Source: a virus
Length of the DNA: 24,477 nucleotides
Virus record (IMG/VR): IMGVR_UViG_3300042560_000266
Coordinates: 1-24,477 of that record
Strand: one strand, 5' to 3'
Both the position numbers and the translations under genes were made by a program. Position 1 is the stretch's first letter; every line of letters starts with the position of its first letter. Below are positions 1 through 5,899 of this stretch, one piece after another. The notes beneath the pieces were generated by a model. It had not been told where the DNA came from and did no database searches. It saw nothing but the letters and a program-made list of their open reading frames with translations.

Positions 1-2
1 AT

Positions 3-539
3 ACACCCGAACAGTTATTTGATTTATTTAGGTCAAATAAGACACATAACTGTTTTATTGACCCGTTTACTGGTTTAAATAAGAAACATGAATGGGCGAG
101 TAATATAGATTTTTTGAATGATTGCCGTAACCATTGCAGCCAAACAAATCAAACGATTTATTTGTCGCAGCACCCAAATGCAGAAGGACAACGTAGAATC
201 TTAAACAAGGGCGAATATAGTGGTTATATAGATTCACCAATGCCAAGTCATGCAGAAGGTGGTGCAGGATTCTTTAATAGAGCAGATGATTTTATAGTTG
301 TTCACCGTTATGTAGGTCATCCAGTTTTGGGTAAGATAACACAAATAGGAATTAGGAAAATTAAAGAAACTGAAACGGGTGGAGACCCTACCGATATTGC
401 AGCACCGTTAGACTTTGATTTTAATAATGGATTAGGTTACAAAGAATGGGGTGCATCACCGTTAGCAAACGAAACAAACCTTAACGGATTACACAAAGGC
501 GGATATGCAGAACAAGTTGAAGAAGAACCACCTTTTTAA
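3..539 (+). CDS. Replicative DNA helicase-like ATPase, C-terminal part (5' end outside window)
   Basis: The reading frame is open from the first bases and runs to TAA at 537-539, so the gene starts upstream of the window and only about 178 C-terminal residues are seen. The first in-frame ATG at 114 is internal. The fragment has the pattern of the C-terminal RecA-like core of SF4 helicases (DnaB, T7 gp4 and Twinkle type): a strand ending in IYLSQHP, a Gly-rich segment with EGGAGFFNRADDFIVVHR, where F-N-x-A-D-x-x-x-V-x-R matches the usual sensor and arginine-finger region, and a strand with TQIGIRKIKETETGG. The tail is acidic and ends EEEPPF. It probably unwinds DNA at the phage replication fork. 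Walker A and any primase domain lie off the window. The family is fairly secure; whether it is a pure helicase or a primase-helicase cannot be told. Confidence 0.7.
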   Translation, partial: TPEQLFDLFRSNKTHNCFIDPFTGLNKKHEWASNIDFLNDCRNHCSQTNQTIYLSQHPNAEGQRRILNKGEYSGYIDSPMPSHAEGGAGFFNRADDFIVVHRYVGHPVLGKITQIGIRKIKETETGGDPTDIAAPLDFDFNNGLGYKEWGASPLANETNLNGLHKGGYAEQVEEEPPF

Positions 540-540
540 T

Positions 541-555
541 TTAGAATCATTCTAA
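541..555. promoter_or_regulatory. Perfect 15-bp palindrome, operator-like
   Basis: TTAGAAT, a central C, then ATTCTAA form two perfect 7-bp arms one base after the helicase stop codon. The arms are too AT-rich and there is no T-tract, so a terminator is unlikely. The centre is 33 bp before a TAAATTTG box at 581-588, a position where a dimeric regulator could sit. The role is inferred. Confidence 0.4.
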
Positions 556-580
556 TCACAATAAATCCAAACCGACAAAT

Positions 581-588
581 TAAATTTG
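581..588 (+). promoter_or_regulatory. Bacteroidota-type -7 box (TAAATTTG) before the AP2 gene
   Basis: TAAATTTG fits the TAnnTTTG -7 consensus of the Bacteroidota primary sigma factor and ends 5 nt before the ATG at 594. No TTG -33 element is visible at 18-22 nt upstream, so the match is partial. If used, the transcript would start at or next to the start codon. Confidence 0.35.
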
Positions 589-593
589 AAGAA

Positions 594-854
594 ATGAGAA
601 GAGAAACCAAAACCGCAACACCACCACGAGGTGTATTTAAAGATTCCGAATTTGTAACCATATTCAAAGGCGTTACTCGTTACGTTCACCCTATACATGG
701 TTATGTATGGTATTGCGCCCGTGTAGGTGGTAAATCAGAATCATGGCATGACACCGAAATTGAAGCAGCACGACAAGTTGATAGAATAAGAATAGGTAAG
801 GGATTAGAACCCGTAAATACATTTAGACCTAAATTAAGCGATTTAAAGGGTTAA
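594..854 (+). CDS. Stand-alone AP2-domain DNA-binding protein
   Basis: An 86-residue protein, most of which is one AP2/ERF-type domain (about residues 24-78). The landmarks are FKGVTRY at the start, WYCARVGG as the second strand, TEIEAARQVDRIRIGKG as the helix with the typical E-A-A-x-x-x-D pattern, and VNTF at the end. AP2 domains bind the DNA major groove with a three-stranded sheet. In phages they are usually fused to HNH homing endonucleases, but no HNH residues or extra domain are present here, so this is either a separate DNA-binding protein or what remains of a larger nuclease. Unlike most neighbours the gene does not overlap the next one: it has gaps of 54 nt before and 72 nt after, which hold a palindrome and a hairpin. 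The domain call is good; the biological role is unknown. Confidence 0.75.
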   Translation: MRRETKTATPPRGVFKDSEFVTIFKGVTRYVHPIHGYVWYCARVGGKSESWHDTEIEAARQVDRIRIGKGLEPVNTFRPKLSDLKG

Positions 855-883
855 GGTATATCAACGTATCAAAACAAAAAGAA

Positions 884-904
884 AGTGCGTAATTTAACGC
901 TACT
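884..904 (+). other. Stem-loop between the AP2 gene and the next gene
   Basis: AGTGCGT pairs with ACGC-(T)-ACT around the loop AATTTA, giving 7 bp with one bulged T. No U-tract follows, so it does not look like an intrinsic terminator. It may mark an RNA processing or regulatory site, or be chance. Confidence 0.3.
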
Positions 905-926
905 GTAAAGTAAAAAACGAAACATT

Positions 927-1259
927 ATGAGCAATATAACAACACAGAAACTACAAACTTCATTTATTGGTATAGGTGAAGTAAAAGGAATGCAATTCAA
1001 TTTAGAGTTAGAACATCCTATTTATTACATTTACAAAGTGACCGATGAAGGCAAAATACACTACGAACTATTTGAAAGAAAAATATCGGCAATTTGTATT
1101 GACTTTGCAAAAAGAATTTATAGCGAAACAGAATACAAAGAAGTTTACCCAAAAGCAAATGATTTTGGTGTATGGGCATGGACTTATAAAAGATTAACTG
1201 ATGCCTACCAACATATAGTTTTAGACGAACTTGAACAAGAATTTAAACAATCAATATGA
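927..1259 (+). CDS. Hypothetical protein
   Basis: A 110-residue protein that I cannot assign. It starts at the ATG after the A-rich stretch AAAAAACGAAACATT and ends by overlapping the next ATG (ATGA at 1256-1259), which suggests coupled translation. The N-terminal half looks like beta strands (FIGIGEVKGMQFNLEL, YYIYKVT, KIHYELFERK). The C-terminal half is helical and aromatic (FGVWAWTYKRLTDAYQHI), ending in an acidic EQEF segment. There are no cysteine clusters, membrane segments or catalytic motifs. Its place behind the replication genes suggests an early or middle accessory protein, but this is inference from position only. Confidence 0.7.
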   Translation: MSNITTQKLQTSFIGIGEVKGMQFNLELEHPIYYIYKVTDEGKIHYELFERKISAICIDFAKRIYSETEYKEVYPKANDFGVWAWTYKRLTDAYQHIVLDELEQEFKQSI

Positions 1260-1567
1260 ATCTATCAGACACAGAATCAATCAAACACATACAAAATAAA
1301 TTGGATTTAAAGCGGATGTTTGAAATAGAGAAAAGAGCAGTAATAGCTGAAACAGAACTTGAAGCGGTTTATATTAAGCAAGTAACTGGCAAACAAGACA
1401 CGGGAAAGATTAGGTCTATCATAGAATCCTTCAATGAGTTGAGATGGGAGATGAATAGATATAGGGCAATGTACCTAAATGAGTTTGATATGAGGTTGTT
1501 TGATAAGGAAAGATACGAGAAAAGAATAACGGAATTAGAACGTAACATTAATATTGAAACACTATGA
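1256..1567 (+). CDS. Hypothetical helical protein
   Basis: A 103-residue, highly charged protein of unknown function. Nearly the whole chain is predicted helical by eye, with heptad-like spacing in LKRMFEIEKRAVIAETELEAV and in ERYEKRITELERNI, so a coiled-coil dimer is plausible. It overlaps both neighbours by 4 nt (ATGA), placing it in one translationally coupled run from 927 to 1967. Nothing identifies a nucleic-acid or metal site. Confidence 0.7.
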   Translation: MNLSDTESIKHIQNKLDLKRMFEIEKRAVIAETELEAVYIKQVTGKQDTGKIRSIIESFNELRWEMNRYRAMYLNEFDMRLFDKERYEKRITELERNINIETL

Positions 1568-1794
1568 CACGGATACCATTAACCGAACCTGAACCACCAA
1601 TATCATTCAGAGTGAATGCTATCTATTGCGGAAGCGATTACCCTAATTTGACACAAGGTCAACAATATAAACTATCTTTGACCTATGACTATGAATCTAC
1701 ATGGGTAGTAACAACCAATAGAGATGATGAAGAATTGACCATATCAGGGTTGTATGACCTATGTACTAACTTCACTCAAATATGTAAACTATGA
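1564..1794 (+). CDS. Hypothetical small beta-rich protein
   Basis: A 76-residue protein of unknown function. After a Pro-rich start (TEPEPP) it has alternating strand-like segments, including the stretch YPNLTQGQQYKLSLTYDYES and then TWVVTT, which suggest a small beta-barrel or SH3-like fold. It has three cysteines at positions 22, 67 and 74, not arranged as a clear zinc site. It is coupled by ATGA overlaps to the genes on both sides. Confidence 0.65.
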   Translation: MTRIPLTEPEPPISFRVNAIYCGSDYPNLTQGQQYKLSLTYDYESTWVVTTNRDDEELTISGLYDLCTNFTQICKL

Positions 1795-1967
1795 AACGCT
1801 ATCAATTTGAAGAACTAATCGCATCTCTATCCATCATCATTGCATTGCTCTGTTATGAGTTTGAACTGTGGTGGTTATTCTATGTGTTTTTAACAAAGAG
1901 TATTTTTGACTTTTACTGCGCTATTAAAGCAGCGTATTATGAAGCTATAAAAGAAATAAAACAATAA
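1791..1967 (+). CDS. Small membrane protein (58 residues)
   Basis: A short frame starts at ATG 1791, inside the stop of the preceding gene (ATGA), and ends at TAA 1965-1967, one base before the next ATG at 1969. It therefore exactly fills what would otherwise be a 174-nt hole in a compact operon, which is the main reason to believe it. After a short polar start (MKRYQFEEL) there is a hydrophobic stretch at about residues 10-36 (IASLSIIIALLCYEFELWWL and following), long enough for one or two membrane passes. A charged helix ends in KEIKQ. The function is unknown. An antisense frame over the same region (1890-2087) is less likely. Confidence 0.55.
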   Translation: MKRYQFEELIASLSIIIALLCYEFELWWLFYVFLTKSIFDFYCAIKAAYYEAIKEIKQ

Positions 1968-1968
1968 C

Positions 1969-2211
1969 ATGAACGAACAAAACCAAAGAACAATAGACCA
2001 AGCAGAATCAATCTTAAAGGAGATGAGAATAGGGATTAGTAAGTACACAATTAAGAAAGGTGAGATAGAAGTGAATATAACCATCACATCAAATCACTAC
2101 ATTGAAACTGGCAAGGTCATCAAGGAACTAATCAAAGCGGTGAATGACCAAGCAAAGCAGACTAAGAAGTATTTTGAATTGTATGGGCAGAGTATAGCGG
2201 ATAAGCATTAG
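1969..2211 (+). CDS. Hypothetical protein
   Basis: An 80-residue protein of unknown function. The start lies directly after the previous stop. It begins with a helix (NEQNQRTIDQAESILKEM), then two likely strands (ISKYTIKKGEIEVNITIT), and ends with a Lys-rich helix (VIKELIKAVNDQAKQTKKYF). The helix-strand-strand-helix layout would suit a small alpha/beta protein. No motif is recognised. It is the last gene of the coupled run that begins at 927. Confidence 0.65.
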   Translation: MNEQNQRTIDQAESILKEMRIGISKYTIKKGEIEVNITITSNHYIETGKVIKELIKAVNDQAKQTKKYFELYGQSIADKH

Positions 2212-2225
2212 TAAAATAAAATGAC

Positions 2226-2233
2226 TAATTTTG
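2226..2233 (+). promoter_or_regulatory. Bacteroidota-type -7 box (TAATTTTG)
   Basis: TAATTTTG fits TAnnTTTG exactly and ends 4 nt before the ATG at 2238, in a 26-nt gap after the coupled run. No TTG is visible at the expected -33 distance, so this is a partial match. It would give a nearly leaderless transcript for the gene pair at 2238 and 2461, including the sigma-like protein. Confidence 0.35.
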
Positions 2234-2237
2234 CCTT

Positions 2238-2486
2238 ATGTTTATAAAACTAATTATTCAGGCTTCAATAAGTAAAGGCATAGAAGGTGAGATAGATTCA
2301 ATTTTAAACGAAACGCAAGAAGAAACCTTTGAAACAGAATGTATGATAAATTCTGATGACATTAGTCATTGTATAAGCAGCAACGATGGAACTACAACTA
2401 TTTACTTCAAGTCACAAGAAGATAGCATGGTAACATTGACACCATTATCAGAGATTGAAGATGCGCTTAATAGAGGTGGCAATTAA
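2238..2486 (+). CDS. Hypothetical acidic protein
   Basis: An 82-residue acidic protein of unknown function. It opens with a likely strand (MFIKLIIQASI), continues with an acidic helix (EIDSILNETQEETFE), and then strands in TTTIYFKS and MVTLTPLSEIEDAL. It has two cysteines, which form no motif. The 3' end overlaps the sigma-like gene by 26 nt, so the two are probably translated together. A promoter-like box sits just upstream. Confidence 0.65.
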   Translation: MFIKLIIQASISKGIEGEIDSILNETQEETFETECMINSDDISHCISSNDGTTTIYFKSQEDSMVTLTPLSEIEDALNRGGN

Positions 2487-2976
2487 TACAATTAACGATG
2501 ACAAGTCAATTAAAGACTATTGCACTAATTTGTGCCATTTCGGTGACGACGTATATCAAGAGATGCAACTGGCATTGTGCGAACTTCCCGAAACTAAACT
2601 TGAACAAATTATTGAAGGTGGATGGTTAAAGTTTTGGGCAATCAGAGTTTGCACCAATATGTCAAGGCAGCATCAATTAAGCAGACAGTTAAGACACCAC
2701 AAAGAAAACGGTAACGTACGGATTGAAGATGATGCAAGAGGATGTTACGAGATTGAATTACAAATTGATGCAATCATCAAATTAGAGCAAATTGAAAGTT
2801 ACTTATTAAAGATACATTGGTATGAATCATCTTTGTTCAAGTTGTATTTAGAAAAAGGTTCATTCAGAGCAGTTCAAGATGATACTGGTATTAATTTTCA
2901 ATCGGTACGGTGGACTGTTAACAAAGTTTACGAAGGTTTAAACAAATTATTTGATGAAAATATTAATCGTACATAG
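2461..2976 (+). CDS. Sigma-70-like regulatory protein
   Basis: A 171-residue protein counted from ATG 2461; a TTG two codons earlier is an alternative start. The layout resembles short alternative sigma factors. Residues about 28-70 have a region-2-like pattern (DDVYQEMQLALCELPE followed by LKFWAIRVCTNMSRQ, compare the D-L-x-Q-E and R-x-x-x-N positions). After a charged linker, residues about 124-166 have a region-4-like helix-turn-helix (LFKLYLEKGSFRAVQDDTGI, then FQSVRWTVNKVYEGL). It could recruit host RNA polymerase to phage promoters; the terminase and virion genes downstream are the obvious targets. Similarity is from pattern recognition only, and it could instead be an HTH packaging or replication regulator. 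It overlaps both the preceding gene and the next one (ATG 2954). Confidence 0.55.
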   Translation: MRLIEVAINTINDDKSIKDYCTNLCHFGDDVYQEMQLALCELPETKLEQIIEGGWLKFWAIRVCTNMSRQHQLSRQLRHHKENGNVRIEDDARGCYEIELQIDAIIKLEQIESYLLKIHWYESSLFKLYLEKGSFRAVQDDTGINFQSVRWTVNKVYEGLNKLFDENINRT

Positions 2977-3997
2977 TGGGTTATCGGGTGTAGATTATCA
3001 TAGGTTGATAGTTCCATTCCAAGCAATGGGAAAGGAATACCCATACATTGAGTTCTTCCAAATTAATCACCTTGAAGAACACGAAGGCAAACCTGCACCA
3101 AGCGTTAAGGATATTATAGATTGGGGTATTGAGATTTGTATATTTTCAAGAAACATATCCTATAAGTTTGACCCTGCACCAATATTTGCGAAACTAAAGG
3201 CAGCAAAAGTTAAGATAGTAATGGACATTGATGACTATTGGTATTTGCCAAAGAATCACGTTATGTCAACAATCTACAAGAATGCAAATCTATCCAAGTG
3301 TATAGAAGACCAAATCAGAATGTGCGATGCCGTTATCTGTACCCATAGAGTATTAGCCAACGAGATAGCAAAATTCAGACTATCAAAAACAATCTACATT
3401 GCACCAAACGCAATCGACCCAACCCAACCGCAATTCAACTTAGAGGGATTGGAATACGACTATGAGCATTTGTATTGGCAAGGTTCACCAACACACTTAC
3501 ACGACCTTGAATTAATGGTAGGTGCATTTGATGGGTTAATAGATTACAAATTAACATTAGGTGGGTATATTGAAGAAGAACCAATATGGAAGAAGTATCT
3601 TGAACTATTCGCCAAGAATAACATTGACTTTGAACCTGCGGTATTTGTAGGACAATATGCACGAAACTACATGAATAAAGGTATCTGTTTAATTCCGTTG
3701 AAGGACAACAAATTCAACCGCATGAAATCAGAACTAAAGGCTATTGAAGCAGGGTGGTTTCAAAAGCCAGTCATTGCATCGTACACACACCCATACACAA
3801 GAATGATAACCAATGATGTTGATGGACTATTCATTCACAAACCACACGAATGGAAACCGAAGATAAAAGGTTTACTATCTAATCACCAATGGCAGGATGA
3901 TTTAAGAATGAAACTGCACGAAACCGTACACAAGCGTTACCTAATTGAACGAGCAAATCAACAACGATTAAACTTACTATATGACCTTAAGCGATAG
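2954..3997 (+). CDS. Glycosyltransferase, GT-B fold (GT4-like)
   Basis: 347 residues from ATG 2954 (a TTG one codon earlier is possible). The N-terminal Rossmann half starts with MKILIVHSGLSGVDYHR, followed by VKIVMDIDDYWYLP and CDAVICTHRVLANEI. The hinge is at IYIAPNAIDPTQP, as in GT4 enzymes where the loop before the second domain reads P-N-x-x-D. The C-terminal half has LTLGGY, FVGQYARNYMNKGICLIPLK, then NRMKSELKAIEAGWFQKPVI, which matches the K-x-x-E-x-x-A-x-x-x-P donor-site pattern, and ends with DVDGLFI. It should transfer a sugar from a nucleotide-sugar donor, but the acceptor (virion protein, DNA base or host surface glycan) cannot be read from the sequence. It forms a cassette with the GT9-like and methyltransferase genes downstream. 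Confidence 0.75.
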   Translation: MKILIVHSGLSGVDYHRLIVPFQAMGKEYPYIEFFQINHLEEHEGKPAPSVKDIIDWGIEICIFSRNISYKFDPAPIFAKLKAAKVKIVMDIDDYWYLPKNHVMSTIYKNANLSKCIEDQIRMCDAVICTHRVLANEIAKFRLSKTIYIAPNAIDPTQPQFNLEGLEYDYEHLYWQGSPTHLHDLELMVGAFDGLIDYKLTLGGYIEEEPIWKKYLELFAKNNIDFEPAVFVGQYARNYMNKGICLIPLKDNKFNRMKSELKAIEAGWFQKPVIASYTHPYTRMITNDVDGLFIHKPHEWKPKIKGLLSNHQWQDDLRMKLHETVHKRYLIERANQQRLNLLYDLKR

Positions 3998-4178
3998 AAT
4001 GACCGAAATCATCACGCAGTTCTTAAAATCAGGAGAATTGCGATGGACTTTAGATGAAGCTAAAGAGTTCAAAAAATTGTACCAAGAAACATTCCGCAGC
4101 AATGTTGATTTAAGTTGCGGATTATGTACGGGAAGTTGTATTAAAAAAGTAGCGAGATATGCAAACATTCAAGCATAG
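3981..4178 (+). CDS. Small cysteine-motif protein
   Basis: 65 residues if started at ATG 3981; ATG 3999, directly after the glycosyltransferase stop, would give 59. The first two thirds are helical (TEIITQFL, then TLDEAKEFKKLYQETF) and the end carries C46-x2-C49-x3-C53 with basic residues (IKKVARY). Three cysteines with this spacing could bind a metal together with another ligand, or pack as a dimer. The gene lies between two glycosyltransferase-type genes and overlaps both, so it was kept inside the cassette. The function is unknown. Confidence 0.6.
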   Translation: MTLSDRMTEIITQFLKSGELRWTLDEAKEFKKLYQETFRSNVDLSCGLCTGSCIKKVARYANIQA

Positions 4179-4905
4179 CGGTAACACGGGTGATATACTC
4201 TATTCACTCTATTCAATCACACAAGACTGCATCTATTACATTCACCTTGACCAACCTGCTGACTATGGTGGTAGGGTTCATCCATTAGGCAACGTAATGA
4301 TGAATAGAAAGATGTTTGACATGATAGTGCCGTTGCTTCTGCACAATCCGTATATCAAAGAAGTCAAAGAATATAAAGGCGAAGAGATTGATTATGACCT
4401 TGACAAATTTAGAACCGCACCGATTGATTTGGGAAGGGGAGATATTAAACATTGGTACTATCTATTATATCCCGAACTTACACCGCACATACCATTGAAC
4501 CCATTACGAGGAATAAATGCTTTTAACTTTGGTTCACCTTACATAGCAGTTAATCGCACATTCCGTTATCGCAATCCTGATTTACGCTACAAGTGTCTAA
4601 ACGATTACGACATACCAATTCTCTTCATGGGATTACAAGATGAATTTGATGACTTTAAATTAAGAGTACCTAAAGCTATTCACACACCAGTCACAGACTT
4701 TTTACAAGCAGCAGAAATCATTAGGGGTGCATCGTTATTCATCGGCAACCAATCCATGATGTTTGCAATTAGCGAACTTTTACAAGTGCCAAGAATCTTA
4801 GAGGTGTATAAACACGCACCGAATGTTATACCTTCTGGCGGTCAATTCTATGAAGTCATTAACGAAACAAATCTTAAGAAGGCAATAGACCTGATAAACA
4901 TTTAA
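4159..4905 (+). CDS. GT9/heptosyltransferase-like glycosyltransferase
   Basis: 248 residues, with GT-B features related to family 9. The N-terminus FKHSGNTGDILYSLYSI matches the G-x-x-G-D-x-x-x-x-x-P entry loop of ADP-heptose:LPS transferases (the final Pro is absent). The C-terminal donor half includes YIAVNRTFRYRN, IPILFMGLQDEF, then FLQAAEIIRGASLFIGNQSM followed by MFAISELLQVPRI, which fits the S-x-x-x-G-x-x-S/T-G-x-x-H region with Gln-Ser in place of the usual residues. At 248 residues it is shorter than bacterial heptosyltransferases (about 320-350), and the N-terminal domain appears trimmed. It overlaps the Cys-motif gene by 20 nt. It probably acts in sequence with the GT4-like enzyme, but substrate and acceptor are unknown. 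Confidence 0.65.
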   Translation: MQTFKHSGNTGDILYSLYSITQDCIYYIHLDQPADYGGRVHPLGNVMMNRKMFDMIVPLLLHNPYIKEVKEYKGEEIDYDLDKFRTAPIDLGRGDIKHWYYLLYPELTPHIPLNPLRGINAFNFGSPYIAVNRTFRYRNPDLRYKCLNDYDIPILFMGLQDEFDDFKLRVPKAIHTPVTDFLQAAEIIRGASLFIGNQSMMFAISELLQVPRILEVYKHAPNVIPSGGQFYEVINETNLKKAIDLINI

Positions 4906-4914
4906 CCAATCAAC

Positions 4915-4922
4915 TATATTTT
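4915..4922 (+). promoter_or_regulatory. AT-rich promoter-like box (TATATTTT)
   Basis: TATATTTT lies in the 23-nt gap before the methyltransferase and ends 6 nt before its ATG. The same octamer, also preceded by AATCAA, stands 7 nt before the ATG at 8305. It is a candidate -7 element for the methyltransferase-TerS-TerL run. Confidence 0.4.
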
Positions 4923-4928
4923 AAACAC

Positions 4929-5492
4929 ATGGCAGAAACAAGTAAATCAAGACCAAGAAGAGAACAAGAAGGCTTCTTTGTTAAATACGTTCAAGAACCT
5001 ATCATTGATATTGGAGTAGGAAGAATAGATACTTATGATGGTGCTGACCCATTAACACCAGATTGTGACACATGGGATAAAGATGATGGCAATGCTGAAT
5101 TAATGAAATCAGTAAAGGACAACACATACATGACCGTTTACAATAGTCATTTGATTGAACACCTTAATGACCCAATCACGGCAATTCAGAATTGGTATAG
5201 GATTTGTAAACCAAATGGACACATCATCATTGCTGCACCTGACAGAGATAGTTATGAAAGAAAGAAAACGCTACCAAGTCAATGGAATGCAGACCATAAG
5301 TATTTCCTGACCTTAAACAATAACGAACCACCCTGCACATTCTCGTTATTAGGAATGATTGCGTATGCACTTGACAAGCATGAATACAGAATCAAATATG
5401 CTCAAACAATTAACACCTGCACCAACATGGACAAAATAAATGAGCATGGAAATGGTGAATATCAAATTGAAGTTGTAATACAGAAGTTATGA
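4929..5492 (+). CDS. SAM-dependent class I methyltransferase
   Basis: 187 residues. Motif I is present as PIIDIGVGRI (about residues 24-33), motif II-like acidic residues follow in DTYDGADPLTPD, and the Methyltransf_11-type signature appears as SHLIEHLNDPITAIQNWYRI (from residue 73) with KPNGHIIIAAPDR after it. This family commonly methylates sugars or small molecules, and less often DNA; no DNA-methylase catalytic motif (DPPY or PC) is present. Its start lies 23 nt after the GT9-like gene, behind a promoter-like box. The stop overlaps the ATG of TerS by 4 nt, so it is expressed with the packaging genes. It could methylate the sugar placed by the neighbouring transferases. The family is secure; the substrate is unknown. 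Confidence 0.75.
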   Translation: MAETSKSRPRREQEGFFVKYVQEPIIDIGVGRIDTYDGADPLTPDCDTWDKDDGNAELMKSVKDNTYMTVYNSHLIEHLNDPITAIQNWYRICKPNGHIIIAAPDRDSYERKKTLPSQWNADHKYFLTLNNNEPPCTFSLLGMIAYALDKHEYRIKYAQTINTCTNMDKINEHGNGEYQIEVVIQKL

Positions 5493-5899
5493 AAAGAGGA
5501 AGACCAAGAAACTTTGAAACACCTGATGAAATGTTAGAAGCGTTTGAAGAATACAAAAACTATACAAAACGCAATCCAAGATACAGATACCAATTATCAC
5601 AACGCACGGGAGAGATGGTAGAAGAACCACTTGAAGTACCTTTGACAATAGAGGGATTTAGCGTTTATTGTTATGATAAGTGGGGTTCAATTCATCAGTA
5701 TTTTAAAAATTTAAACAACGCATACGATGAATTTTTACCTATCTGTACGCGTATAAAGGAAGAAATCAGACAAGACCAAATCACGGGCGGTATGGTTGGG
5801 CAGTACAATGCAAGTATAACACAACGGTTGAACGGATTAGTTGACAAGCAAGAAGTAAGTGTATCAGAGCAACCGCTTTTTTCAGATGATAAAGAATAA
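5489..5899 (+). CDS. terS: Terminase small subunit
   Basis: 136 residues placed directly before the large subunit (stop TAA 5897-5899, next ATG 5900). The N-terminus MKRGRPRNFETPDEMLEAFE is basic then acidic, as in many phage DNA-recognition subunits. A central segment LTIEGFSVYCYDKWGSIHQY resembles the helix-turn-helix part of P22 gp3-like proteins. The C-terminal half has TGGMVGQYNASITQRLNGLV, with the pattern G-x-x-x-x-x-x-x-A-x-x-x-x-x-x-x-L-G-x-x-D/E shared with Nu1/gp3-type subunits, and ends EQPLFSDDKE. It should bind the packaging site on phage DNA and load it on TerL. The call rests on both sequence pattern and position. Confidence 0.8.
   Translation: MKRGRPRNFETPDEMLEAFEEYKNYTKRNPRYRYQLSQRTGEMVEEPLEVPLTIEGFSVYCYDKWGSIHQYFKNLNNAYDEFLPICTRIKEEIRQDQITGGMVGQYNASITQRLNGLVDKQEVSVSEQPLFSDDKE

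Noticed and set aside
1890-2087. Antisense hydrophobic frame of 65 codons
   Set aside because: It overlaps the 58-residue + strand peptide and the gene at 1969, which fit the operon exactly.
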